From the NCBI GenBank assembly GCA_019747905.1, contig JAIEQG010000099.1, positions 1 to 54,316 on the forward strand: a stretch of DNA of 54,316 nucleotides. Direction: 5' to 3'. Shown here one piece after another: positions 36,216 to 47,573 of the stretch. The position numbers and the translations under genes are program-made. Position 1 is the stretch's first letter. The number at the start of each line of letters is the position of its first letter. The notes under the pieces are model-generated. The model saw nothing but the letters and a program-made list of their open reading frames with translations, searched no databases and was not told the origin of the DNA. The DNA comes from Burkholderiales bacterium (GTDB lineage Bacteria; Pseudomonadota; Gammaproteobacteria; Burkholderiales; Ga0077523).

Positions 36216-38033
36216 TCACTCCACGGTGACGGACTTCGCGAGGTTTCGCGGCTTGTCCACATCCGTCCCCCGCGCAAGCGCAGTGTGGTACGCCAGCAAC
36301 TGCAACGGCACGACGTGGAGGATTGGCGACAGATCGCCGTAGTGCTCCGGTAGGCGGATGACGTGGATGCCTTCGCTAGCGACGATATGAGTATCGTCGT
36401 CAGCACAGACGTAGAGTTGTCCGCCACGAGCACGCACTTCCATCATGTTGCTCTTGAGCTTCTCGAGCAGCGCGTCGTTCGGCGCGACGGTGATGACGGG
36501 CATCGCTTCCGTGACCAGTGCCAGCGGACCGTGCTTCAGCTCGCCGGCCGGATAGGCCTCAGCGTGGATGTAGCTGATCTCCTTCAGTTTGAGCGCGCCT
36601 TCCAGTGCGATCGGATAGTGCAGACCGCGGCCGAGAAACAGAGCGTCTTCCTTGCGGGCGAAGCTCTCGCTCCAGGCGATCAAGTGCGGCTCGAGCGCGA
36701 GCACGCTCTGCACAGCTGACGGGAGATGGCGCAGGCCTTTCACGGCCTCTGCTTCCTTCGCGGGCGTGAGCACTTTGCGCGACTTGGCCAGGACGTTCGC
36801 GAGCAGATACAGCGCGACCAGTTGCGTGGTGAATGCTTTGGTGGAGGCCACGCCGATCTCGGCGCCGGCGCGAGTCAGGAACTGGAGCGTCGTCTCGCGC
36901 ACCATGGCGCTCGTGGCGACGTTGCATACGGCCAGCGTGTGCTTCATGCCCAACGACTTCGCGTGCTTCAGTGCCGCCAGGGTGTCGGCGGTTTCGCCGG
37001 ATTGGGAGATCACGACCACGAGAGTCGAGGGATGCGGGACCGATTCGCGATAGCGATACTCGCTGGCGATCTCGACGTTGACCGGCAGTTTCGCGATGGA
37101 TTCGATCCAGTACTTGGCCACGCAGCCGGCGTAGTAGCTGGTGCCGCAGGCGAGGATCAACACACGATCGATGCCGTTGAACACCTCCGCCGCGTTCTCG
37201 CCGAAGAGTACCGGGTCGATGCCGCCGACCTGTTCGAGCGTGTCTGCGATGGCGCGCGGCTGCTCGAAGATTTCCTTCTGCATGTAGTGGCGGTACGGGC
37301 CGAGATCCACAGCGCCCGAGTGGGCTTGTACGGTCCTGACCGGGCGTTCGACTCGCTTCCCGGTGCCATCCTCGATCGTCACGCGATCGACCCGCACGTC
37401 GACGATGTCGCCTTCCTCGAGATACACGATCTGGTCGGTCGTGCCGGCCAGCGCCATGGCGTCGCTTGCGAGGAAGTTCTCACCCTTGCCCATGCCCGCG
37501 ACCAGCGGCGAACCGAGGCGGGCCCCGATCACGCGGCCGGGCTCTGACTTCGCGACGACACCGATGGCGTACGCGCCCTTGAAACGGGCCACTGCCTGCT
37601 TCACCGCGGCGAACAGATCGCCACGATACAGATGATGGACGAGGTGCACGATGACTTCGGTGTCGGTCGCGCTCTCGAAGTGGTAACCGGCCTTCTGGAG
37701 CTCGGTGCGGATCTCTTCGTAGTTCTCGATGATGCCGTTGTGCACCACCGCGATCTCACCGCGCGAGAAATGCGGATGTGCGTTGGACGTGACCGGCGCG
37801 CCATGCGTCGCCCAGCGTGTGTGCGAGATGCCCGTGGTGGCTTCAATACGGTCCTGCGCGATCTGCGTGGAGAGGTCGGCGACGCGCTGGACGCTGCGCG
37901 CGCGCTTCAGTTCGCCGCCGGCTAGGAAGGCGACGCCGCAGGAATCATAGCCGCGGTACTCGAGACGCTTGAGTCCTTCGACGAGGACCGGGACGATGTT
38001 GCGCGCCGAGACGGCGCCGACGATTCCGCACAT
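36216..38033 (-). CDS. glmS: Glucosamine-6-phosphate synthase, isomerising
   Basis: A 605-residue glutamine-dependent enzyme that turns fructose-6-phosphate and glutamine into glucosamine-6-phosphate, the first step to UDP-GlcNAc. Cys2 of [12 protein letters not shown] is the N-terminal nucleophile of the glutaminase domain ([24 protein letters not shown]). Two SIS sugar-isomerase domains follow ([31 protein letters not shown]), and the C-terminus is [13 protein letters not shown]. It lies 34 bp after glmU in the same operon, so two steps of the same pathway are encoded together. The 174 bp beyond its stop, up to the nuclease gene, shows no feature. Confidence 0.97.
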   Translation of the reverse strand: MCGIVGAVSARNIVPVLVEGLKRLEYRGYDSCGVAFLAGGELKRARSVQRVADLSTQIAQDRIEATTGISHTRWATHGAPVTSNAHPHFSRGEIAVVHNGIIENYEEIRTELQKAGYHFESATDTEVIVHLVHHLYRGDLFAAVKQAVARFKGAYAIGVVAKSEPGRVIGARLGSPLVAGMGKGENFLASDAMALAGTTDQIVYLEEGDIVDVRVDRVTIEDGTGKRVERPVRTVQAHSGAVDLGPYRHYMQKEIFEQPRAIADTLEQVGGIDPVLFGENAAEVFNGIDRVLILACGTSYYAGCVAKYWIESIAKLPVNVEIASEYRYRESVPHPSTLVVVISQSGETADTLAALKHAKSLGMKHTLAVCNVATSAMVRETTLQFLTRAGAEIGVASTKAFTTQLVALYLLANVLAKSRKVLTPAKEAEAVKGLRHLPSAVQSVLALEPHLIAWSESFARKEDALFLGRGLHYPIALEGALKLKEISYIHAEAYPAGELKHGPLALVTEAMPVITVAPNDALLEKLKSNMMEVRARGGQLYVCADDDTHIVASEGIHVIRLPEHYGDLSPILHVVPLQLLAYHTALARGTDVDKPRNLAKSVTVE

Positions 38034-38067
38034 GGGATTGTGTTCTTGTGGCGTTGAGCGTGAAGGT

Positions 38068-39432
38068 CTACTTCTGTTTGGTCGGGCGCTTCCAGCCGAC
38101 GACCGAGACCTGCTTCGCGCGCGAGACGGTCAACTGTTCCGCGGGCGCATCCTTGGTGAGCGTGGTGCCGGCGCCCAGGGTGGCGCCGCGGCCGACCCGC
38201 ACCGGGGCGACCAGTTGCGTGTCGGAGCCGATGAATGCATCGTCTTCGATGATGGTCTTGTGTTTGTTGGCACCGTCGTAGTTGCAGGTGATGGTGCCGG
38301 CGCCGATGTTCACGCGCTGCCCGATCTCGCTGTCGCCCAGATAGGCGAGGTGATTGGCCTTGGCGCCGTCAGCAAGCGTGCTCGCCTTGATCTCGACGAA
38401 ATTGCCCACGTGCACGTCGCGGCCCAGTTTCGCGCCCGGGCGCAGGCGCGCATACGGGCCGATGCGACCGCCGGGGCCGACGTGCGCGTTCTCGAAGTGG
38501 GAGAACGCGGCGATGCGCGAGCCCGATTCGATGACGGAATCCTTGATCACACAGTTCGGTCCGACGACGACGTCACTGCCGATCTTCACCTTGCCTTCGA
38601 AGACGCAGCCGACGTCGATGCTTACGTCCGTGCCGCAATCGAACTCACCGCGCACGTCGATGCGTGCCGGGTCGGCCAACGACACGCCGGCTGCCATCAG
38701 GCGGCCGGCGTTCTCTCGTTGCCATACACGCTCGAGGAGCGCCAGCTGGTCGCGGCTGTTCACGCCCAGCACTTCCCATTCGCTCGCCGGTTGTGCGGTA
38801 TGGACAGTCAGGCCTTCGGCCACGGCCATGGCGATGACGTCCGTCAGGTAGTACTCGCGTTGAGCGTTGTTGTTGCCGAGGCGCCCCAGCCACGCAGCGA
38901 GCTTGGCACTCGGCGCGGCGATGATGCCGGTGTTGATCTCGCGGATGGCGCGCGTGGGCGCGTCGGCATCCTTCTGCTCGACGATGCGCTGCACCTTGCC
39001 CGACCCATCGCGCACGATGCGGCCGTAGCCGGTGGGGTCGTCCAGCACGACAGTCAGCACGCTCATGCCGCCCGCGGCACCATCGATGACGGGTTGCAAG
39101 GTGGAGGCCTTGGTCAGCGGCACGTCGCCATAGAGGATCAACGTGATGCCTTCGGTGGACAGCTTCGGCATCGCCTGCTGGACGGCATGGCCGGTCCCCA
39201 GTTGCGGCTCCTGGATCACGAAGTCCACGCCCGACCCGGCAAAGGCCTGCGGAACCGCTTCGCCGCCGTGACCGTAGACCACGACGATCCGCGTCGGATT
39301 GAGCGCCTGCGCGGCAGCGATCACGTGACCCAGCAGGGCACGCCCGGCGATCGCATGGAGCACCTTGGGCAGGGCACTCTTCATCCTCGTGCCCTTGCCG
39401 GCGGCGAGGATGACGACCTGTAGTTCGGGCAT
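38068..39432 (-). CDS. glmU: Bifunctional GlmU: GlcN-1-P acetyltransferase and UDP-GlcNAc pyrophosphorylase
   Basis: A 454-residue bifunctional enzyme that acetylates glucosamine-1-phosphate and couples it to UTP to make UDP-GlcNAc for peptidoglycan and LPS. The N-terminal uridylyltransferase domain shows [20 protein letters not shown] and [13 protein letters not shown]. The C-terminal left-handed beta-helix, rich in hexapeptide repeats ([30 protein letters not shown]), carries the acetyltransferase, with [10 protein letters not shown] near its active site. It is followed by glmS. Length and motifs are normal. Confidence 0.97.
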   Translation of the reverse strand: MPELQVVILAAGKGTRMKSALPKVLHAIAGRALLGHVIAAAQALNPTRIVVVYGHGGEAVPQAFAGSGVDFVIQEPQLGTGHAVQQAMPKLSTEGITLILYGDVPLTKASTLQPVIDGAAGGMSVLTVVLDDPTGYGRIVRDGSGKVQRIVEQKDADAPTRAIREINTGIIAAPSAKLAAWLGRLGNNNAQREYYLTDVIAMAVAEGLTVHTAQPASEWEVLGVNSRDQLALLERVWQRENAGRLMAAGVSLADPARIDVRGEFDCGTDVSIDVGCVFEGKVKIGSDVVVGPNCVIKDSVIESGSRIAAFSHFENAHVGPGGRIGPYARLRPGAKLGRDVHVGNFVEIKASTLADGAKANHLAYLGDSEIGQRVNIGAGTITCNYDGANKHKTIIEDDAFIGSDTQLVAPVRVGRGATLGAGTTLTKDAPAEQLTVSRAKQVSVVGWKRPTKQK

Positions 39433-39532
39433 GGCGGAGCGGCTTGGGACTGCGAAAAGGGCGGCTATTGTGGCACGCGATCCGGACTACCGAGCGAAAG
39501 CCATGCCGGGCGCCGGTGCCCGGGAAGCTTGG

Positions 39533-40972
39533 CTAGCGGCGGGCGCAGCAGCGCTTCTGGGAAGCCTGCTCGAAGGCCCAGGCGACCACGGCCTCCTGGA
39601 CCGCCGGGGCATTGCGGGCGTTGGCATGGTTGATGAGGCTCACCACCACCAGCGTGCGCCCCTCGGGGCCGTGCACGTACCCGCCGATGGCGCGGACGTT
39701 CTCGAGATAGCCGGTCTTGAGATGGGCGCGCCCGGTCACGGGCGAACCGTCGCCGAAGCGTCGCTTGAGCGTACCGTCGATGCCGGCAATCGGCAGCGAC
39801 GAGGCGAGTTCCGGCCCATACGGGCTTTGCCAGGCGTTGGAGAGCAGCCGTGCGAGGTTGCGCGGCGCGATGCGCTCGACGCGCGACAGACCCGCGCCGT
39901 TCTCGATGACCAGTTCGGGCATCGCCAGGCTGCGGCTCTTCAACCAGGTGTCGATCAGGCTGCGCGATTGTTGCGGCGAGGCCTGGGCGCCGTTCGCTGC
40001 ACCCATGGCGAGGTAGAGCTGGCGCGCCATCACGTTGTTGCTGTTCTTGTTGATGTCGCGAACGATCTCCACCAGCGTGGGCGATTCCAGGCTGGCGAGC
40101 GGTTTCGAGCCGGGCGGCACCGAGCCTTCGCGTACTTTCCCCGAGAACGTGCCGCCCAGGCCGCGCCACAAATGGTCGAATAGCGCACGCACATACTCGA
40201 GCGGCGGCAGGATGCTGAAGTGCTTCACCTTCTCCCCGCACGCGAGCGGGAACGAGCCGTTGAACGAGAAGGTCGAGGTGGTGAAGTCGGCTTCGGGCTT
40301 TTCGGGCCACCCGTCGCAAGGCGTGTCGGACACGCTCAGGTTGTTCACGATGCGCAACTCGGGCAGCGGGGGTTCGGCGTAGATGCGTACGGTGCGCGTC
40401 TGCGCGTCAGGCACGAACGCAAGCCGCACCGCCTTGAAATTGACGAGCGCTGCGTCCGGGCCCACGTTGTACGGTCGTGTGGGCTCCCCGTCGAAGGCAG
40501 CCGGGTCGATCTCCGGTGCGGCAAACAGCGTTCGATCCACCACAAGATCGCCGGTCAGATCGCGCACGCCGCGCGCGCGCACGTCGCGCAACAGCATCCA
40601 GAAACCCTCCAGCGTGAGGCGCGGATCGCCACCGCCCTTCAGTATCAGATCACCTTCCAGCCGACCGGAAGGGTCGAGGCGCCCCTGCACGTGCATTTCG
40701 GTGCGCCAGGTGAAGGCGGGACCGAGCAGGTCGAGCGCAGCGGTGGTGGTGACGATCTTCATGACCGAAGCGGGATTCATGGCCGCGTCCGCGTTGTGTG
40801 CGAGCAGCACGCGTCCGCCCGGCTCGGCGATGACGATGCCGATGGCGGATGCGGGTACGCCAGCGGTGGCCAGCTCCTTGGTCACGGTCGCCGGCAGGCC
40901 TTGCGACCAGGCGGGCATCGCGAGCGCTGCAAGCAACAGCGCAGCGCCCAACCGGATTCGGCGGATCACCAT
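39533..40972 (-). CDS. dacB: D-alanyl-D-alanine carboxypeptidase/endopeptidase (PBP4, class C)
   Basis: A 479-residue periplasmic penicillin-binding protein of the PBP4/DacB type, which trims or cleaves peptidoglycan cross-links. A signal peptide covers residues 1-23 (GAALLLAALAMPAWSQ). The SxxK motif is S69-V-M-K72 in NPASVMKIV, the SxN motif is in NKNSNNVMARQL, and the KTG motif in LKTGYLENVRAIGG. The insert between the first two motifs is typical of class C enzymes. I use the ATG at 40972; the longer frame to 41335 lies over the beta-CASP gene. Its start overlaps the beta-CASP stop by 7 bp. glmU lies 100 bp downstream, giving a cell-wall-related run. Confidence 0.92.
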   Translation of the reverse strand: MVIRRIRLGAALLLAALAMPAWSQGLPATVTKELATAGVPASAIGIVIAEPGGRVLLAHNADAAMNPASVMKIVTTTAALDLLGPAFTWRTEMHVQGRLDPSGRLEGDLILKGGGDPRLTLEGFWMLLRDVRARGVRDLTGDLVVDRTLFAAPEIDPAAFDGEPTRPYNVGPDAALVNFKAVRLAFVPDAQTRTVRIYAEPPLPELRIVNNLSVSDTPCDGWPEKPEADFTTSTFSFNGSFPLACGEKVKHFSILPPLEYVRALFDHLWRGLGGTFSGKVREGSVPPGSKPLASLESPTLVEIVRDINKNSNNVMARQLYLAMGAANGAQASPQQSRSLIDTWLKSRSLAMPELVIENGAGLSRVERIAPRNLARLLSNAWQSPYGPELASSLPIAGIDGTLKRRFGDGSPVTGRAHLKTGYLENVRAIGGYVHGPEGRTLVVVSLINHANARNAPAVQEAVVAWAFEQASQKRCCARR

Positions 40973-42372
40973 TCGAAGCTCTCTCCCGCTGCAGGCACCT
41001 GTACGTTCGACCACGACAACCGCTCGGCGATCACGTTGCGAAATTCGTGCGCGGTGGACTTCTCGCCGTGGACCAGGAACGTATGTTGGGGTGGTTTCCG
41101 GAACTTGCCGAGCCAGGCGAGCATCGCCGCCTGGTCGGCATGGGCGGACAGGCCGCCGATCGTGTGGATGCGCGCCCGCACCGGGATCTCGTCGCCGAAC
41201 AGGCGGACTCGGTCGGCACCGTCCACCAGGCGGCGGCCGAGCGTACCGCCCGCCTGGAACCCGACGATGACCACGGCGCATTCCGGGCGCGGCAGATTCT
41301 GGCGCAGGTGGTACTTGATACGGCCCGCTTCGCACATGCCGCTGGCGGAGATGATCACGGCGCCGCCTTTCACCTGATTGAGGGCGATGGATTCCTCGAC
41401 GTCCTGCACGAACCGGATCGACGGTTTGCCGCCGCTGCCCTCAAGCCACCGAATCGCATCGCGCGATTCGTCGTCGAGCGTGTGCAGGTGCTTCAAGGTG
41501 ACGCGCGTTGCCGCCAGCGCCATGGGCGAGTCGACGACGATGTTCATGTCGGGCACGCGGCCTTCGCGATACAGATCGAGCAGCAGGTGCAGCAGATCCT
41601 GCGTACGACCCACGGCGAACGCGGGGATGACGACGTTCCCCTGGCGGACGGCGATGGTGTCGGTCATGGCCGCCGCCAGCTCGTCCAGCGTTTCATGCAT
41701 GGGCTTGTGCAGGCGATTGCCGTAAGTGGATTCCATGACCAGCAGGTCGGCCCCGTCGGTCGTATCCGGGTCGCGCACCAGCGGATGGCCGGGTTGCCCG
41801 AGGTCGCCGGAGAACAGCAGCTTGCGGGTACGGCCGCCGTCCTCGATCCAGACCTCGATGAAGGCCGAACCGAGGATGTGACCGGCGTCGCGAAAGCGGC
41901 AGCGCACGGCCGGATGCGGCCGCACGTCGTCCCCATAGCGCACGCGGCGCAGGCGCTTCAACGATTCGATCGCCTGGTGCACGGTGTAGAGCGGTGCCGG
42001 TTCCGGATCGCCGCGGCGGCGTTCGCGCTGGCGATGACGCACCTCCCACTCCGCTTCCTTCTCCTGGATGTGCGCACTGTCGGGCAGCATCACTTCGAGC
42101 AGGTCCGCGGTGGGCTCCGTGCAATAGATGGGGCCCCGGTAGTGCAACATCGCAAGCCGCGGCAGCAGGCCCGAGTGATCGATGTGCGCGTGCGTGAGCA
42201 GCACGAAGTCGATCTCGCGCACATCGAAGTCGATGGCCTCGCGGTTCTTGCGATCAGCGTCGCGCCCGCCCTGGAACATCCCGCAGTCGACCAGGAATGA
42301 ACACTCGTCGGTGTCGACGCGGAAACACGATCCGGTGACTTCTTCGGCGGCACCGAGGAACGTGAGCTTCAT
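40966..42372 (-). CDS. Beta-CASP metallo-beta-lactamase-fold nuclease
   Basis: A 468-residue member of the beta-CASP RNA/DNA-processing branch of the metallo-beta-lactamase fold. The zinc motif is H61-x-H63-x-D65-H66 in LLTHAHIDHSGLLPRL, followed by MESTYGNRLHKP, the beta-CASP stretch VIISASGMCEAGRIKYHL and the C-terminal IGGLSAHADQAAMLAWL with the final zinc histidines. Bacterial proteins of this length resemble archaeal CPSF homologues, often annotated as RNA 3'-end processing exonucleases. The substrate here is unknown. Its ATG lies 11 bp from a CIRCE-like repeat (42383-42409). The stop overlaps dacB. Confidence 0.88.
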   Translation of the reverse strand: MKLTFLGAAEEVTGSCFRVDTDECSFLVDCGMFQGGRDADRKNREAIDFDVREIDFVLLTHAHIDHSGLLPRLAMLHYRGPIYCTEPTADLLEVMLPDSAHIQEKEAEWEVRHRQRERRRGDPEPAPLYTVHQAIESLKRLRRVRYGDDVRPHPAVRCRFRDAGHILGSAFIEVWIEDGGRTRKLLFSGDLGQPGHPLVRDPDTTDGADLLVMESTYGNRLHKPMHETLDELAAAMTDTIAVRQGNVVIPAFAVGRTQDLLHLLLDLYREGRVPDMNIVVDSPMALAATRVTLKHLHTLDDESRDAIRWLEGSGGKPSIRFVQDVEESIALNQVKGGAVIISASGMCEAGRIKYHLRQNLPRPECAVVIVGFQAGGTLGRRLVDGADRVRLFGDEIPVRARIHTIGGLSAHADQAAMLAWLGKFRKPPQHTFLVHGEKSTAHEFRNVIAERLSWSNVQVPAAGESFEW

Positions 42373-42382
42373 GCGGTGATTG

Positions 42383-42409
42383 TTAGCACTCTGCGAGCGC
42401 GGCTGCGAA
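42383..42409. promoter_or_regulatory. CIRCE-like inverted repeat upstream of the beta-CASP gene
   Basis: The left arm TTAGCACTC (42383-42391) matches the CIRCE consensus exactly. After a 9-bp spacer, the right arm GGCTGCGAA (42401-42409) matches GAGTGCTAA at 6 of 9 positions. It sits 11 bp upstream of the minus-strand beta-CASP start. HrcA binding is plausible but unproven. Confidence 0.45.
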
Positions 42410-42637
42410 ACACGCGCGGAATTGTTCGGTAATCTCGGGACCGTTGCTTCAACGCGGTGCGCGCGAGCGGCACGATGCGCGACGGTGATGCGGCAATCGA
42501 CGGTTTGCGCCGCCATTATCGCGGTTCGCCGCAGGCGCTCTCAAGAATCGTGGAGTTGGTGTCGATCTTGCTCAAGCAGGATCGTAGTGCTGGTTCTGTC
42601 GTCCGTGGTCGACTTTTGTCCAGGGAGGAATAGCTGC

Positions 42638-43276
42638 ATGGAGTTGCTGGAACATATCGAAACGCAGATGGCGGCGACGCAACTGCCGCTGGTTGCCATC
42701 ACCATCGCCGCCGTGCCGTTTCGCGACACGCCGGTGATCATGACCCTGCATTGGCACGGCTTCATCAAGGAGCGCTTGATCGACGACGAATCGCGCGAGC
42801 CGGTGAGCTACACGCCGATTCCGAGTTCGGCCCTGCAGGTGAATCAGCATTGGGAAGACCTGCTCGACCTCGACCGTGCTGCCATGGAAGCCGGATGGGA
42901 ACTCGGCGCGTGGGACGTGGCGCGCGCGGAACAGCCGGCCTGCGTCAGGCCGGGTGCCGATCAGCGAGAAGCAGTCGATTGCTTGAAGGCGTTCGGCCAG
43001 TTTCCGTGGGGTGTGAACGGCAACGACGTTGTGGTGGCGGATGCGCCTGACGCCGACGAACTGGTGTCCGTGGCGGCGCGGCGCGGGTACCTGATGTGGT
43101 TGTTCCGCCCGGTACGCGGCAGCATCTGGACCGACGTGGCGGACGACCTCACGCTGCGGCCGGACGGCACCCGCGAACCGCCCTGCCCGCTGGAACCCGT
43201 CGTCCCGCGGATCGATCGCGCTCGCCGGACCGTCTACCGATTCGGCATGCCGGGCAACACGCGCATCGAGCACTGA
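42638..43276 (+). CDS. Protein of unknown function
   Basis: A 212-residue protein beginning at ATG 42638 with a strong ribosome-binding site (GGGAGGAA). No signal peptide or membrane segment is clear. The sequence shows a beta-rich N-terminal half (QLPLVAITIAAVPFRDTPVI, TLHWHGFIKERLID) and an acidic C-terminal half (DVADDLTLRPDGTREPPCPL). I do not recognise a family. The frame remains open upstream to 42380, but that part lacks a start signal and looks non-coding. It is divergent from the beta-CASP gene and followed by a hairpin at 43357. Confidence 0.6.
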   Translation: MELLEHIETQMAATQLPLVAITIAAVPFRDTPVIMTLHWHGFIKERLIDDESREPVSYTPIPSSALQVNQHWEDLLDLDRAAMEAGWELGAWDVARAEQPACVRPGADQREAVDCLKAFGQFPWGVNGNDVVVADAPDADELVSVAARRGYLMWLFRPVRGSIWTDVADDLTLRPDGTREPPCPLEPVVPRIDRARRTVYRFGMPGNTRIEH

Positions 43277-43356
43277 TGCTCGACCTGGGGGTGGACGGAC
43301 GCTCAGCCCCAGGTCTATGCGGGCATAGGCGGGCGGTGAGCGCACACTAACGCTGC

Positions 43357-43385
43357 GTCGCGGCGGTCTTCGAGACAGCCGCGAC
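43357..43385 (+). terminator. Hairpin downstream of the unknown gene
   Basis: GTCGCGGC (43357-43364) pairs with GCCGCGAC (43378-43385), and an inner GTCT/AGAC stem around TCG extends it. There is no strong T-run after it, so intrinsic termination may be partial. It separates the unknown gene from the groES promoter. Confidence 0.5.
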
Positions 43386-43416
43386 GACTGCTTTCGTCCG
43401 ATTCTCCCTGGTTTGC

Positions 43417-43446
43417 TTGCGGGCTCTCCGAGGCTTCGACTATCAT
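43417..43446 (+). promoter_or_regulatory. Probable groESL promoter
   Basis: TTGCGG (43417-43422) and TATCAT (43441-43446) are 18 bp apart, a plausible housekeeping-sigma promoter. The -10 box touches the CIRCE left arm, so HrcA would block polymerase. I do not see a clear sigma-32 promoter. Confidence 0.55.
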
Positions 43447-43472
43447 TAGCAGCCTTGCGTGGCGAGTGCTAA
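43446..43472. promoter_or_regulatory. CIRCE element (HrcA operator) of groESL
   Basis: TTAGCAGCC (43446-43454), a 9-bp spacer and GAGTGCTAA (43464-43472) form the CIRCE inverted repeat, with an exact right arm and the left arm matching the consensus TTAGCACTC in its first six bases plus the last. It overlaps the likely promoter and lies 61 bp before groES, so groESL is probably repressed by HrcA. No hrcA gene is in the window. Confidence 0.85.
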
Positions 43473-43533
43473 CAAAACGGTAGTCGCAAGCTCGCGCAAA
43501 CCATCCATCCCCGTGGAATCAAAGGAGAAACCT

Positions 43534-45514
<1,981 letters not shown>

Positions 45515-45552
45515 GTCAGGTCGTCTGCGCCGCGAGGCGCACCGATGTGGGA

Positions 45553-45586
45553 GGGCCCCGCCGGATAGGCGGGGCCCTTTTTCTTT
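45553..45586 (+). terminator. Intrinsic terminator of groESL
   Basis: GGGCCCCGCC (45553-45562), loop GGATA and GGCGGGGCCC (45568-45577) form a perfect 10-bp stem, followed by TTTTTCTTT. Confidence 0.95.
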
Positions 45587-45643
45587 GCGCGAAGGGTTCG
45601 CGCGCTGCGTATCATTTCCCGTCGCGTTACGTGATCGACAGCC

Positions 45644-47563
45644 GTGCCGCCTCCCGAGCAAGCCGCTCTTGCCATCGCACCCGCCCTCGCCGCCGCGACC
45701 ATCGAGGAGCTGCGACGGCACGCGCCATTCGACCGAATGGAATCCGCATGCCTCGAATGGATGGTTCCGCGCCTCGGTGTCGTCTACTTCGCGCCCGATG
45801 CGAACGTGCTCGACCCGGCCGACGGCGTGGCGCCATTCCTGTTCATCGTTCGCCAGGGCGGGGTGCTCGGTCTCAATCCGGGCGACGAGGACATGGCGGC
45901 GCCGCGATTTCGCGTGGGGCCCGGCGAGTGCTTTCCGCTCGGCGCGATCATCGCGCAACGCCCGGTGACGAGCCGCTATCGCGCGGTCGGCGATACATTC
46001 TGCTTCCGACTTCCCGCAGCAGATCTGCCCGAGTTGCTCGAGCGCAGCGGCCCGTTCCGCGAATTTGCCGCCCGGCGGCTCGGCAGCCTGCTTGCTCGAT
46101 CGCGCAGTCACTCGCACGCGGACCATGCGATCGAGATCGCACGTCAGCCCTTCGACCGTCCGGTGCGCAAGCTGCTCGAGCGCGCACCGGTGACCTGCGC
46201 GCCGGGTACAACCGTCCGGGCAGCACTCGCGTCGATGCAGCGCGAGCGGGTCGGGTCCGTGCTGGTGACCACCGAGACCGGTGGTGCCGCCGGGATCTTC
46301 ACGTTGCGGGATCTGCGTGACCGCGTTGCGCTCGCCGGGTACTCGATCGATCAGCCCATCGATGGCGTGATGACGGCCGACCCGGTCACGATCCCCGCCG
46401 ATGCCATGGCATTTGACGCGGCGCTCGTGATGGCTCGTCACGGCTTTCACCACGTGGTCATCGTCGAGGGCGATCGCGCCATCGGCATCCTCGCCGAGAG
46501 CGATCTGTTCGCACTGCAACGTGTCGGCCTCACCGCGTTGAGTGCCGCCATCCGCACGGCGGCTTCCATCGAGCGGTTGACCACCATGAGCGGCGAAGTG
46601 CGGCACCTCTCGCACCGGCTGCTCGCGCAGGGCGTGCCGGCCGAACAACTGACCCGGATCGTATCCACGCTCAATGACCGGTTGACCGTGCGGGTCGTCG
46701 AGATTGAAGCGCGGTCGGCGGGCATCGGACTGAACGAGTTCTGCTGGCTTGCTCTGGGATCGGAGGGCCGGCACGAACAGACCTTCGCCACCGACCAGGA
46801 CAACGGGATCATTTTTTCCGACCCGCCGGACGATGGCTTCGACGCGGTCCGCGAGCGGCTGCTGCCCTTTGCGCGACGAGTCAACCAGGCGCTTGCCGCC
46901 TGCGGCTTTCCGCTGTGCAAGGGCGACATCATGGCGGGCAATCCGCGCTGGTGCCTCGGCGTGTCCGAATGGCGGCAACGGTTCTCGGGCTGGATGGACC
47001 AACCCGATGCTGGTGCGCTGTTGCACAGTACGATCTTCTTCGACTTCCGCGCGCTTGGCGGGGCTGCGGAACTGGGTCTGCAGTTGCGAGAATGGCTGTC
47101 GGGGCAGACCCGCTCGCGCGACGTGTTCCTCCGGTTCATGGCGGACAACGCGTTGCGCAACGAACCGCCGCTCGCGCGGTTGCGCGACTTCGCGCTCGCC
47201 ACCCATGACGGACGCCCCGACACTCTCGACCTCAAGATCAATGGTGCCGCCTTGTTCGTCGATGGTGCGCGCATCCTGAGCCTCGCCGCGGGCGATGACC
47301 ACACGGGCACGGCGGAGCGGCTGCGTGCGGCCGCGCAGGCACGCAAGCTGGCACCCTCGGAAGTGGAGGGTTGGATCGATGCCTTCCACTTCATCCAGTC
47401 GCTTCGATTGACGCACCAGCGCTTGCAGATCGAGAGCGGTGCGAACGCCGACAACTACCTGGCCCCGGACACTCTGAACGCACTCGATCGTCGCATCCTC
47501 AAGGAGGCCCTGCGGCAGGCGCGCAAGCTCCAGGAGCGCCTGCGGCTGGACTACCGCCTGTGA
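45644..47563 (+). CDS. DUF294 protein: cNMP-binding, CBS pair and nucleotidyltransferase-like domains
   Basis: A 639-residue cytoplasmic multi-domain protein. An N-terminal cyclic-nucleotide-binding-like domain (~20-145) is followed by two CBS motifs (~180-300; APGTTVRAALASMQRERVGS, DAMAFDAALVMARHGFHHVV), a DUF294 nucleotidyltransferase-like domain (GSEGRHEQTFATDQDN near residue 369, with the G-S and D-x-D pattern of PII uridylyltransferases) and a DUF294 C-terminal helical domain. The combination is widespread beside acetate-type symporters and small DEDD exonucleases; its target is unknown. CBS and cNMP domains suggest control by nucleotides. The start is GTG 45644. The exonuclease gene follows after 10 bp. 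Confidence 0.88.
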   Translation: MPPPEQAALAIAPALAAATIEELRRHAPFDRMESACLEWMVPRLGVVYFAPDANVLDPADGVAPFLFIVRQGGVLGLNPGDEDMAAPRFRVGPGECFPLGAIIAQRPVTSRYRAVGDTFCFRLPAADLPELLERSGPFREFAARRLGSLLARSRSHSHADHAIEIARQPFDRPVRKLLERAPVTCAPGTTVRAALASMQRERVGSVLVTTETGGAAGIFTLRDLRDRVALAGYSIDQPIDGVMTADPVTIPADAMAFDAALVMARHGFHHVVIVEGDRAIGILAESDLFALQRVGLTALSAAIRTAASIERLTTMSGEVRHLSHRLLAQGVPAEQLTRIVSTLNDRLTVRVVEIEARSAGIGLNEFCWLALGSEGRHEQTFATDQDNGIIFSDPPDDGFDAVRERLLPFARRVNQALAACGFPLCKGDIMAGNPRWCLGVSEWRQRFSGWMDQPDAGALLHSTIFFDFRALGGAAELGLQLREWLSGQTRSRDVFLRFMADNALRNEPPLARLRDFALATHDGRPDTLDLKINGAALFVDGARILSLAAGDDHTGTAERLRAAAQARKLAPSEVEGWIDAFHFIQSLRLTHQRLQIESGANADNYLAPDTLNALDRRILKEALRQARKLQERLRLDYRL

Positions 47564-47573
47564 GGGTCGTCCT

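Noticed and set aside
36142..36342. A 66-codon open frame between the nuclease gene and glmS
   Set aside because: It overlaps the end of glmS on the opposite strand, has no ribosome-binding site and no resemblance to a protein.
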